Part shown: one piece after another, positions 57,388 to 64,000 of the stretch | Numbering within the stretch: position 1 is the first letter of the stretch | Layout: every line of letters starts with the position of its first letter | Assembly (NCBI RefSeq): GCF_011751885.2 | Contig: NZ_CP061771.1 | Location: 3,472,001 to 3,536,000 of the forward strand | Direction: 5' to 3' | Source of the DNA: Salinibacterium sp. ZJ450 | GTDB lineage: Bacteria > Actinomycetota > Actinomycetes > Actinomycetales > Microbacteriaceae | DNA length: 64,000 nt | Notes under the pieces: model-generated | What the model saw: the letters and a program-made list of their open reading frames with translations, nothing else | The model's database searches: none | What the model was told of the DNA's origin: nothing | Position numbers and translations under genes: made by a program

Positions 57388-58067
57388 CTCCCCCGGTGTT
57401 CGGCCACGGCCACCTGCGGCTCTACATCCTGAGCCTGCTCGCCGAACGGCCGCAGCACGGTTACGAGCTGATCCAGTCGCTCGAGCAGCGCTTCGGCGGC
57501 ACATACACGCCGAGCGCCGGCACCATCTACCCGCGGCTGGCGAAGCTGGAGGAAGACGGGTTGGTCACCAAGATCGCCGACGGTCGCAAGACCGTGTACG
57601 AGATCACGGATGCCGGACGCGCCGAGCTTGCGAGCCGGGAGGGCGAACTCGACGGCATCGAGGACGAGCTCACCGACTCGGTGCGGCGCCTGGCAGATGA
57701 GGTGCGCAACTCGGTGAACGCCGCGATGAAGACGCTGCGCGCCGACCTGGCCTCCGCCGCCCGCGACGCCCGGTCCGAGACTCGGGCGAGCACGACGAGC
57801 ACGGCGACCACCGAGGGCACCGAAGGGACCGAAGGCACCGAGAGCGCCGAGGCCCCCGAGACGGCCGCCGGGGCGTCCGGCCCGAGCGGGGTGAAGACCA
57901 CCGCGCTCGGCGCCCGGGAGGCGCTGCGCGACGCGGAGTTCGCGCTCACCGAGTTCCGGCACGAGGTGCGCACCGAGTTGCGTGGCCGCACGGCGCGCGG
58001 CGAGCTCACTCCGGAGACCGTAGCCGACCTCCGCAGTCGGCTCGACGAGGTGCGGAGGACGCTGTAG
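57384..58067 (+). CDS. PadR-family transcriptional regulator
   Basis: 227 residues. PadR winged helix at ~1-85: FGHGHLRLYILSLLAERPQH, then GYELIQSLEQRFGGTYTPS and GTIYPRLAKLEEDGLV. An unusually long C-terminus contains a Thr/Glu/Gly tract (STATTEGTEGTEGTESAEA) and helical segments, so it may carry a variable linker. It is probably an autorepressor of the DUF4097-padR operon through the dyads at 56522-56561. Followed by a terminator. Confidence 0.9.
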   Translation: MTPPVFGHGHLRLYILSLLAERPQHGYELIQSLEQRFGGTYTPSAGTIYPRLAKLEEDGLVTKIADGRKTVYEITDAGRAELASREGELDGIEDELTDSVRRLADEVRNSVNAAMKTLRADLASAARDARSETRASTTSTATTEGTEGTEGTESAEAPETAAGASGPSGVKTTALGAREALRDAEFALTEFRHEVRTELRGRTARGELTPETVADLRSRLDEVRRTL

Positions 58068-58081
58068 GGGTGTCGCGGCCG

Positions 58082-58114
58082 GGGGTGCGGGGCGCTGCCA
58101 GCGCCTCGCACCCC
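58082..58114 (+). terminator. Terminator hairpin after padR
   Basis: GGGGTGCG and CGCACCCC enclose GGCGCTG and CAGCGCC with one G-T wobble, starting 15 bases after the stop. Confidence 0.75.
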
Positions 58115-58136
58115 TGCCGCGCCACAACCTCAGTCT

Positions 58137-58206
58137 GCGAGCGCCGTGGTTTCGCACGAGCGCCGAGGTTCGAACCGCGGCGCTCGCGTGAAAGTGCGGC
58201 GCTCGC
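58137..58206. repeat. Nested inverted repeat of GCGAGCGCCG arms
   Basis: Outer GCGAGCGCCG (58137-58146) pairs with CGGCGCTCGC (58197-58206); inner CGAGCGCCG and CGGCGCTCG flank a GGTTCGAACC palindrome. Could form a cruciform, and could terminate the converging gene at 58264. Confidence 0.65.
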
Positions 58207-58263
58207 GACATCCGTAGTCCTGCCGACGCTGCTCAGCGACCGACCCACGCTGTGTGCCGCTCG

Positions 58264-58905
58264 CTACTCGAAGCGCACCGGGACGTAGAGGTCCTGCACC
58301 CGGTCGTTCGCCGCGGTGTGGTCGTTGCGGGTGAAGATGCCGCAGGCATCCGTGGTGCAGTCGATGCCCTCGCCGGCGGGCGCGGCCACTTCGAGGTAGG
58401 CGGTGAAGGTTCCGGATGTCGCGTTGTCGAAGCTGCGCGCACCGAACAGCCGCCAGGCCCAGTCGTCGTTGATCCAGTTGCTCGGCGCGTACTGGATGCT
58501 GCCCTCGGCGACGGTCTCGCCTTCCTCGGTGGAGGGCACCCCGCCGAGGCACGGGCCGGGCTTGCCTCCCGGCTCCGGGATGGCGCAGATCGCGACGTAA
58601 ATGCCGCGCGCGGCGTCGAACCCGGTTCCGCTGATCACGAGCCGGTCGCCCGCGGCGAGCGCCGAGGTGTCGACGGGCGCTCCGGGGTCGGCTGCGAGGA
58701 CATCGATGCGGCGGTCGCGCCCATCTTCGCCGTGTGCGGTGGCGGTGAGCGGCCACTCGTCGGTGAACGGGTCCTGCGCGGACTGCCCGGCGTTCTGGTG
58801 CGTGAGAATCGGCACCGCGTAGACGGCGACCGTGGTCAGCAGCACGAGGGCGATCGCCCCCACGATCCAAGGCCAGCGCCGCCTGCGTACTCCCCGGTTA
58901 CCCAC
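58264..58905 (-). CDS. Membrane-anchored protein with a neocarzinostatin-like domain
   Basis: 213 residues. A basic N-terminus and one helix (WIVGAIALVLLTTVAVYAVP) anchor an extracellular domain. Its motifs LAAGDRLVISGTGFDAARGI, AICAIPEPGGKPGPC and the C-terminal DCTTDACGIFTRNDHTAAND with RVQDLYVPVRF resemble the neocarzinostatin apoprotein/HtaA-adjacent immunoglobulin-like fold. The two Cys pairs likely form disulphides outside. GTG start. The ligand or partner is unknown; the family call rests on motif resemblance. Confidence 0.7.
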   Translation of the reverse strand: MGNRGVRRRRWPWIVGAIALVLLTTVAVYAVPILTHQNAGQSAQDPFTDEWPLTATAHGEDGRDRRIDVLAADPGAPVDTSALAAGDRLVISGTGFDAARGIYVAICAIPEPGGKPGPCLGGVPSTEEGETVAEGSIQYAPSNWINDDWAWRLFGARSFDNATSGTFTAYLEVAAPAGEGIDCTTDACGIFTRNDHTAANDRVQDLYVPVRFE

Positions 58906-58988
58906 TCATCGAGTCTACGGAGGGGGTCTCGGCGGGCTGGACCAGCGCGGGCTTGGGGCCGCGACATCCGCCACTAGGCTCGGGTTTC

Positions 58989-59375
58989 GTGCCCCTGCTG
59001 CTGCTCGCCGTGTTTCTCGGCGGCGCCGTGGGCACCGCGTTGCGTCTCGGCATCGACATCGTCGTTGCGCATCCGGATGACGCGTTCCCCACCGCCACGC
59101 TCGGCATCAACCTGCTCGGTTCGCTGCTGCTCGGATGGCTCGTCGGTCGCGTCTGGCCGGTGGCGCCGCACTGGCTGCGCGCGGCGCTCGGCCCCGGCCT
59201 GCTCGGCGGCTTCACCACCTTCTCGGCAGTGATGGCATCCGCGCTCACGCTCACCCCGGCACTCGCTGCGCTCTACCTTGCGGCGTCCGTGGTGCTCGGA
59301 CTGCTCGCCGCCGCGGCCGGCCTTCAGCTCGGGCACAACCGGCGGGCGGCCGCCGAGGTCGGGGCGGAACAGTGA
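58989..59375 (+). CDS. crcB: Fluoride channel subunit CrcB/Fluc
   Basis: 128 residues with four helices. Fluc signatures: GGAVGTALRLGID near the N-terminus, TLGINLLGSLLLGWLVG and the channel-lining GPGLLGGFTTFSAVM with its conserved GxTTFS. Fluc channels are dual-topology dimers that expel fluoride. The GTG at 58989 removes an upstream extension. It overlaps the second crcB gene by four bases, so the two make the heterodimer common in Gram-positives. I see no fluoride riboswitch upstream. Confidence 0.92.
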   Translation: MPLLLLAVFLGGAVGTALRLGIDIVVAHPDDAFPTATLGINLLGSLLLGWLVGRVWPVAPHWLRAALGPGLLGGFTTFSAVMASALTLTPALAALYLAASVVLGLLAAAAGLQLGHNRRAAAEVGAEQ

Positions 59376-59740
59376 GCGTGACGCTGCCCCTCGCGCTGAC
59401 CGTCGCACTCGCGGGCGGACTCGGCGCCTGCCTCCGCTACCTCGCCACGCTGCTGCTTCCGCTGCCGTGGGGCGTGCTGGCGGTGAACGCTGTGGGTTCC
59501 GCGGTGGCGGGGATCGTGCTGGCCCTGGCCGATGCGGCGGCGATCGGCGGCGACATCCGTCTGATCCTGCTCACCGGATTCGCCGGCGGACTCACCACCT
59601 TCAGCACCTTCAGCGTCGAAACCATCGAGTTGGTGCGAGACGGTCGCTGGCGCACGGCCACGGTGAACGTGGTTGCGAGCCTGGCGGCAGGCATCGGCTT
59701 GGCGCTCGGCGGGTATGCGATCACGGCCGCCTTGGTCTAA
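59372..59740 (+). CDS. crcB: Fluoride channel subunit CrcB/Fluc, second of a pair
   Basis: 122 residues, four helices. Keeps ALAGGLGACLRYLATLL, GVLAVNAVGSAVAGIVLALA and the pore segment GFAGGLTTFSTFSVETIEL, including the conserved TTFSTFS. Starts with GTG within the stop of the first gene (GTGA). Paired paralogues insert in opposite orientations to form one antiparallel channel. Confidence 0.92.
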   Translation: MSVTLPLALTVALAGGLGACLRYLATLLLPLPWGVLAVNAVGSAVAGIVLALADAAAIGGDIRLILLTGFAGGLTTFSTFSVETIELVRDGRWRTATVNVVASLAAGIGLALGGYAITAALV

Positions 59741-59758
59741 CCGCGACGGGGAAGCGAC

Positions 59759-59986
59759 CTACCGACCGTCGCCAGCATCGTCGTCCTCAGCCCCAGTCGC
59801 GCCCGCGTCGCGGCCCGCGTCTCCACCCGCCGCGCGCCGCTCAATCTCCTGCCGCATCCGTTCCTCGCGCACCCGCTTGCGCGCCGGCGGCAACACGACG
59901 ATCAAAAAGATCGCAGCGACCACAAGGACCATCACCGCGAACGTGACCGGCACGACGATAAACAGCAGGGTGGGGAATTCGCTCAT
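59759..59986 (-). CDS. Small single-helix membrane protein
   Basis: 75 residues: SEFPTLLFIVVPVTFAVMVL and a continuing hydrophobic run form one helix, then a highly charged tail (ARKRVREERMRQEIERRAAG, ending in acidic residues). Its ATG overlaps the stop of the upstream flavin monooxygenase gene (ATGA). No family is recognised; the helix plus charged tail is typical of small actinobacterial membrane proteins of unknown role. A longer frame upstream is a shadow of the monooxygenase gene. Confidence 0.7.
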   Translation of the reverse strand: MSEFPTLLFIVVPVTFAVMVLVVAAIFLIVVLPPARKRVREERMRQEIERRAAGGDAGRDAGATGAEDDDAGDGR

Positions 59987-61086
59987 GACATCCTCGAGAG
60001 GCTCGCGACCACCTGGCGGGCGATTGCCCGTCCGGCCCGGTTCGCGCCGATTGTGCTGGCTGTGGGGCCGTAACCGGCGAAGAAGATGCGCGGATCCTTC
60101 CACGACGCGTTCGCACCGACGGTGATACCACCCGCCTTCTCGCGCAGCTTCAGCGGGGCAAGGTGACGTAACTCCGGCCGGAACCCGGTGGCCCAGATGA
60201 TTGCGTCGGCAGGGGCGAATGACCCATCGGGAAACCGCACGCCGTCCGGCTCGATGCGCGTGAACATCGGATGCGGCGTCAACAGGCCGCGATCAATGGC
60301 GGCCTGGATGCGGCGGGTGCGCGGAATTCCGGTGCCGCTGACGATGCTCGGCAGGGCGTTGCCCGCCCGGGCGGCCTCATCCTGGGCGGACACCGCGGTA
60401 ACCGCCGCCTCGAGGGTGAGGTTCTGGTCGTGCAGCCATTCGATCGGCGTGCGGCTCACCCAGGTGAGGTTCGCGGCCACCTCTTCCATTTCCATCAGGA
60501 ACCCGATCGCACTGGTGCCGCCGCCGACGACGATCACGTTCTGCCCGGCGAACTCCTCAGCCGACCGGTAGTCGGCGGTATGCACGTGGCGACCGCCGAA
60601 CTTGTCCATTCCGGGGTACCAGGGCACGAACGGCGATCCCCAGGTTCCGGTGGCGTTCACGATCATCTTGGTGATCAGCCTGCGGTCGCCGCTCGGCCCG
60701 GACAGGTCGACGGCCAGGTCTGCCGCGTCATTTTCAACGCGGGTGACGGATGTCGGACGCTCCACCCTCAGGTCGTAGTGCTGTTCGTACCGCCGGTAGT
60801 AGTCCGCCACGACATCCTTCGCCGGCAGCTGCCGGTCGGCGGTGTCGAAGCTCAGCCCGAGCTCGCCCATGCCCGGCAGGTCGTTGACCTTGTGCGCGGA
60901 GCCGAGGCGCAGCGCGTCCCAGCGGAACTGCCACGCCCCGCCGGTTCCGGGCCCGCGGTCGACCATCAGGAACTCGGCTCCCGGCTCCAGTCCAAGGCGT
61001 CGAAGGTAGAATGCACAAGAGAGTCCGGCTTGGCCGGCACCGATTACGATAACCTCGGTGTCATAGCGGCCTGAATTCACGTGCAC
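59983..61086 (-). CDS. NAD(P)-binding flavin-dependent monooxygenase/oxidoreductase (CzcO-like)
   Basis: 367 residues. FAD site VIVIGAGQAGLSCAFYLRRL at residues ~12-31, then GGAWQFRWDALRLGSAHKVN and FPG-like VPWYPGMDKFGGRHVHTADY, and an NADPH site NVIVVGGGTSAIGFLMEM. IIWATGFRPELRHL closes the fold. It belongs to the flavin-containing monooxygenase/CzcO group, with no metal role implied by that name. Divergent from the DUF3073 gene across 114 bases. GTG start at 61086; GTG two codons later is possible. Confidence 0.88.
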   Translation of the reverse strand: MHVNSGRYDTEVIVIGAGQAGLSCAFYLRRLGLEPGAEFLMVDRGPGTGGAWQFRWDALRLGSAHKVNDLPGMGELGLSFDTADRQLPAKDVVADYYRRYEQHYDLRVERPTSVTRVENDAADLAVDLSGPSGDRRLITKMIVNATGTWGSPFVPWYPGMDKFGGRHVHTADYRSAEEFAGQNVIVVGGGTSAIGFLMEMEEVAANLTWVSRTPIEWLHDQNLTLEAAVTAVSAQDEAARAGNALPSIVSGTGIPRTRRIQAAIDRGLLTPHPMFTRIEPDGVRFPDGSFAPADAIIWATGFRPELRHLAPLKLREKAGGITVGANASWKDPRIFFAGYGPTASTIGANRAGRAIARQVVASLSRMS

Positions 61087-61200
61087 AAGGTTACCGGGCA
61101 GACCGCATGCCAGACCGGGATAGCCCGCGCCGCATGATAAACTACCCGCTAGATTTCTTAGTCCCTGTTCGCCATTTTCGATTCATAAAGGGGGTCACGC

Positions 61201-61401
61201 ATGGGGCGCGGCCGTCAAAAAGCAAAGCACACGAAGGTGGCTCGGGAGTTGAAGTACTTCAGCCCCGACACCAACTACGGCGCTCTTGAGAAAGAGCTGT
61301 CTGGTAATCCTCGTCTCGAGGAGGACCTTCAGAAATGGCCGGAATACGTGGCGGAAGAAGACAAGTACGCCACGGACGAGGACGAGTCCAACATCGCCTA
61401 G
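61201..61401 (+). CDS. DUF3073 family protein
   Basis: 66 residues. GRGRQKAKHTKVARELKYFS, followed by PDTNYGALEKELSG and an acidic tail matches DUF3073, a short, strongly conserved actinobacterial family of unknown function with a basic head and acidic tail. AAAGGGGG lies 8 bases before the ATG. It stands alone between divergent promoters and the cat genes and is a useful taxonomic marker for Actinomycetota. Confidence 0.92.
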   Translation: MGRGRQKAKHTKVARELKYFSPDTNYGALEKELSGNPRLEEDLQKWPEYVAEEDKYATDEDESNIA

Positions 61402-61422
61402 GTTGCTCGCTGACGGCGCAGT

Positions 61423-61440
61423 GTGCCCACACGTGGGCAC
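61423..61440 (+). terminator. Short hairpin after the DUF3073 gene
   Basis: GTGCCCAC and GTGGGCAC are separated by two bases, 21 bases after the stop. A compact stem without a T-run, plausible as a terminator. The remaining ~130 bases to catB hold no gene and should contain the cat promoter. Confidence 0.55.
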
Positions 61441-61571
61441 GCGGCATCCGCTCCCTCATTGAGAGCCGCTGGATACCACTCCAGACATAGCCGGCACTTC
61501 CCTTTGCCACCCGGCGGTCTTATCGTGCGTTAATGCGCGGTGAGGACGCCGCGCGAAAGGACCGGTCGCGC

Positions 61572-62678
61572 ATGAAGATCACCCGCATCGAGGCTGTGCC
61601 GTACTCGATCCCGTATCGCAAGGCGTTGAAGTTCGCCAGCGGCGAGGTGACCGTGGCCGATCACGTGCTGATCCGTGTGCACACCGATGAGGGCATCATC
61701 GGGGTGGCCGATACACCGCCCCGCCCGTACACCTATGGGGAAACCCAGCAATCGATCGTTGCGGTCGTCGAGCGGATCTTCGCGCCGGCGCTCACGGGAA
61801 TCGACCCGTTCGAGCGTTCCAAGGCGCAGCAGGTTCTCGGCCGCACCATCGGCAACAACACAGCCAAGGGCGGAATCGACATCGCCCTCTGGGACATCAT
61901 CGGACAGGCCACCGTCACCCCCGTCAGCACGCTGCTCGGCGGCTACACCGACTCGATGCGCGTGTCGCACATGCTCGGCTTCGCCTCGGCCCAAGAGCTG
62001 CTCGACGAGGCACTGCACATGCGGGCCGACTACGGAATCACCACGTTCAAGCTCAAGGTCGGCCGGCGTCCGCTTGGGCTGGACATCGAGGCCTGCCATG
62101 TGCTGCGCGCCGGACTGGGCGAGGACGTCGACCTGTATCTCGACGCCAACCGCGGCTGGACGGCCAACGAGGCCCTCGAGGTGCTGCGGCAGACCGCGGA
62201 CGTGGGCCTCAGCCTGCTCGAGGAACCGTGCGATGCGAAAGAGGCGCTGAGTCGACGGCGGCTGGTCGACAAGTCCCCCATTCCCGTCGTCGGCGACGAG
62301 AGCGTGCCCACCCCGGGCGATGTCTCCCGAGAGTTGCTGGCCGGCGGCTGCAATGCCATCAGCATCAAGACGGCCCGCAGCGGCTTCACCGAGGCGCAGC
62401 AGATCCTGGGCCTCTGCGAGGGACTCGGCGTCGATGTCGTGATGGGCAATCAGATCGACACGCAGATCGGCACCCTCGCCACCGTGACCTTCGGGGCCGC
62501 CTTTGCCGCGACCACCCGCCGCGCCGGCGAGCTCTCCAACTTCCTCGACATGAGTGACGACCTGTTGGCTGAACCCCTCGTCATCCGGGATGGCGTCATC
62601 CCGACCCGGCGGGTGCCCGGAGTCGGCGCCGTGATCGACGACGACAAGCTCGACCGCTACCGTCAGGACAAGGACTAG
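61572..62678 (+). CDS. catB: Muconate cycloisomerase
   Basis: 368 residues of the enolase superfamily. Converts cis,cis-muconate to muconolactone. The catalytic lysine pair is in TTFKLKVGRR, metal ligands in YLDANRGWTANEA, LEEPCDA and VGDESVPTPGD, and the second acid/base lysine in AISIKTARSG. The ATG at 61572 is used; the 13-residue upstream extension is basic and unconserved. First gene of the catB-catC-catA unit of the beta-ketoadipate pathway. The regulator and later genes are not inside the window. Confidence 0.93.
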   Translation: MKITRIEAVPYSIPYRKALKFASGEVTVADHVLIRVHTDEGIIGVADTPPRPYTYGETQQSIVAVVERIFAPALTGIDPFERSKAQQVLGRTIGNNTAKGGIDIALWDIIGQATVTPVSTLLGGYTDSMRVSHMLGFASAQELLDEALHMRADYGITTFKLKVGRRPLGLDIEACHVLRAGLGEDVDLYLDANRGWTANEALEVLRQTADVGLSLLEEPCDAKEALSRRRLVDKSPIPVVGDESVPTPGDVSRELLAGGCNAISIKTARSGFTEAQQILGLCEGLGVDVVMGNQIDTQIGTLATVTFGAAFAATTRRAGELSNFLDMSDDLLAEPLVIRDGVIPTRRVPGVGAVIDDDKLDRYRQDKD

Positions 62679-62686
62679 GAGACCCC

Positions 62687-62965
62687 GTGCTCTTTCTCGT
62701 GCGTATGGATGTCAACATCCCCACCACCATGCCCGCTGACGACGCCGCGGCCATCAAGGCCACCGAGAAGGCGTACTCGCAGCAGCTTCAACGCGACGGC
62801 CGCTGGGTGCACATCTGGCGGGTGGTCGGCGAGTACGCGAACTACTCGGTATTCGATGTGGCGAGCAACGACGAGTTGCACGACATCCTCTCGGGCTTGC
62901 CTCTGTTCCCTTACATGACCATCACCGTCACCCCTCTTGCGCAGCATCCGTCTTCGATTTCTTGA
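62687..62965 (+). CDS. catC: Muconolactone delta-isomerase
   Basis: 92 residues, the normal size. LFLVRMDVNIPTTMP, then WVHIWRVVGEYANYSVFDVA and LPLFPYMTITVTPLAQHPS match the CatC family, which shifts the double bond of muconolactone to give beta-ketoadipate enol-lactone and assembles as a decamer. GTG start with AGGAG 6 bases upstream, 8 bases after the catB stop. Confidence 0.95.
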   Translation: MLFLVRMDVNIPTTMPADDAAAIKATEKAYSQQLQRDGRWVHIWRVVGEYANYSVFDVASNDELHDILSGLPLFPYMTITVTPLAQHPSSIS

Positions 62966-63023
62966 GACCACACCAGACCACTGACAAAAGGCAACAACAC
63001 AAGCACTGACAAAGGAGTTAGTC

Positions 63024-63884
63024 ATGACTGACACGCGTGATGAGACCACCGCAACCGCGGCCGCCTCGGGCCAGACCGCCACGGAACGCTTCCGCGAGAG
63101 CGGGAGAGTCGGGGCGGCGGAGATCAGCACGGAGCGGGTCAACCTGCTCGCCTCCCGGGTGATCAAGGCCGTCAACGACACCGTGCTTGAGGAGAAGGTG
63201 ACCTACGACGAGTACAACGCGCTCAAGGCGTGGCTGATCAGGGTGGGCGAGGACGGCGAATGGCCGCTGTTCCTCGACGTCTGGATCGAGCACTCGGTCG
63301 AGCAGGTCGCGAACGAGAACCGGCACGGTTCACAGGGGTCGATCGAGGGCCCGTATTACGTGCCCGACGCCCCGGTGCAGCAGAGTCCGACCAAGCTGCC
63401 GATGCGCGAGGACGAACCCGGAACGCCGCTGCTGTTCCGGGGCCGGGTGACGAACGTCGCCGGCGATCCGCTGCCCGACGCGAAGATCGAGATCTGGCAC
63501 GCCGACGACCTCGGCTTCTACTCGCAGTTCGCCCCGGGCCTGCCGGAGTGGAACCTGCGGGCGACCGTCCCGGTGGAGCCAGACGGCCAGTTCCACATCG
63601 ATACGATGCAGCCGGCTCCGTACCAAATCCCCACGGATGGCGCGTGCGGGGCGCTGATCAAGGCGGCGGGTTGGCACGCCTGGCGCCCGGCCCACATCCA
63701 CCTCAAGGTGTCGGCGCCGGAGCACCAGCTGATCACGACACAGCTGTACTTCACCGGCGACGCGCATATCTCCGACGACATTGCGTCCGCCGTGAAGGAG
63801 TCTCTGATCCTCGATCCGCAGCCGCGGTCCGACGATCAGGGCAAGGAGGTCACCTACGACTTCGTGCTCGACCCGGCGGAGTAG
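63024..63884 (+). CDS. catA: Catechol 1,2-dioxygenase
   Basis: 286 residues. Intradiol ring-cleaving enzyme turning catechol into cis,cis-muconate with non-haem Fe(III). The N-terminal helical linker domain is followed by GSIEGPYYVPDAP (first Tyr ligand), ADAKIEIWHAD-like PDAKIEIWHADDLGFYSQFA (second Tyr) and WRPAHIHLKVSAPEHQL with the two His ligands. AAAGGAG precedes the ATG. Last gene of the visible cat cluster, followed by a strong hairpin. Upstream sources of catechol (benzoate, anthranilate, phenol) are not encoded here. Confidence 0.95.
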   Translation: MTDTRDETTATAAASGQTATERFRESGRVGAAEISTERVNLLASRVIKAVNDTVLEEKVTYDEYNALKAWLIRVGEDGEWPLFLDVWIEHSVEQVANENRHGSQGSIEGPYYVPDAPVQQSPTKLPMREDEPGTPLLFRGRVTNVAGDPLPDAKIEIWHADDLGFYSQFAPGLPEWNLRATVPVEPDGQFHIDTMQPAPYQIPTDGACGALIKAAGWHAWRPAHIHLKVSAPEHQLITTQLYFTGDAHISDDIASAVKESLILDPQPRSDDQGKEVTYDFVLDPAE

Positions 63885-63907
63885 CGCCGGAGCGGAGGAT
63901 TTCGGGG

Positions 63908-63947
63908 GCTCGGGCGGCCACAATCTCGCGATTGTGGCCGCCCGAGC
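63908..63947 (+). terminator. 18-bp perfect hairpin after catA
   Basis: Arms 63908-63925 and 63930-63947 (GCTCGGGCGGCCACAATC and complement) around a TCGC loop, 24 bases after the stop. No gene is visible in the last ~115 bases of the window. Confidence 0.8.
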
Positions 63948-64000
63948 GCGCGTTTACCTCCCGAGCGAGCTACGTTCCCGGAGCGCAGAGCTACCGGCCA

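Noticed and set aside
58906-58988. Fluoride riboswitch upstream of crcB
   Set aside because: The gap is short and shows no conserved crcB-motif pseudoknot pattern that I can recognise.
61402-61571. tRNA or small RNA gene in the gap before catB
   Set aside because: No cloverleaf or T-loop sequence could be found; only a short terminator hairpin.

Overview
The window looks like the chromosome of a high-GC actinomycete, most likely of the family Microbacteriaceae. This is inferred from strong G/C third-position bias, frequent GTG starts, GTGA/ATGA stop-start overlaps, a DUF3073 gene, an ECF41 sigma factor, an IniB/dynamin locus and an actinobacterial-type histidine-utilisation set. No rRNA, tRNA, CRISPR array or transposase gene was seen.

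Layout. (1) Bases 1-7325, minus strand: an exopolysaccharide operon with visibly lower GC: acyltransferase, Wzy-like polymerase, a fused GT26-GT4 glycosyltransferase, GT2, Wzx-like flippase and a pyruvyltransferase that runs off the left edge. (2) 7545-10214: core genes, with a 5'-3' exonuclease, a coupled 47-aa ORF, VanZ and divergent galU. (3) 10461-19359: a catabolic island bracketed by two copies of one hairpin: GntR regulator, tricarballylate-dehydrogenase-like flavoprotein, an Fbp-type ABC importer (ATPase, fused permease, lipoprotein), aldehyde dehydrogenase and a beta-hydroxyacid dehydrogenase. (4) 19748-21216: universal stress protein and a small membrane protein. (5) 21124-29892, minus strand: a five-gene module of membrane-anchored Hsp70 ATPase, LuxR regulator without a P-loop, IniB-like acidic repeat protein and two dynamin-like GTPases. 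This is the most unusual system here. (6) 30201-34691: flavin oxidoreductase with its ECF41 sigma factor, then a DEAD-box helicase with a long repetitive N-terminus. (7) 35077-37513: a frameshifted MFS gene and a lipoprotein alpha/beta hydrolase. (8) 37555-47293: the hut regulon (IclR regulator, hutH, hutU, hutI, hutG), split by an M23 peptidase and a toxin-antitoxin pair. A shared operator-like motif lies upstream of three hut transcription units. (9) 47434-58905: TfoX-like protein, RND exporter, MocR regulator, MFS exporter, YczE-like protein, MerR/TipAS regulator, DUF4097-PadR pair and an anchored neocarzinostatin-like protein. (10) 58989-63884: a fluoride-channel pair, small membrane protein, flavin monooxygenase, DUF3073 and catB-catC-catA for catechol degradation.

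How the parts fit: most units carry a recognisable local regulator with a candidate site next to it (GntR/AGTTGTATACAACT, IclR/TCTGnGATCnCAGA, MocR/AATTGGCC, PadR/CGCGATATATCGCG, ECF41/CCTCACA-N16-CGTC). Many intergenic gaps hold long, near-perfect inverted repeats that probably act as terminators. The octamer GGATGYCG (or its complement) recurs through the core but is nearly absent from regions 1 and 3, which fits their acquisition by transfer.
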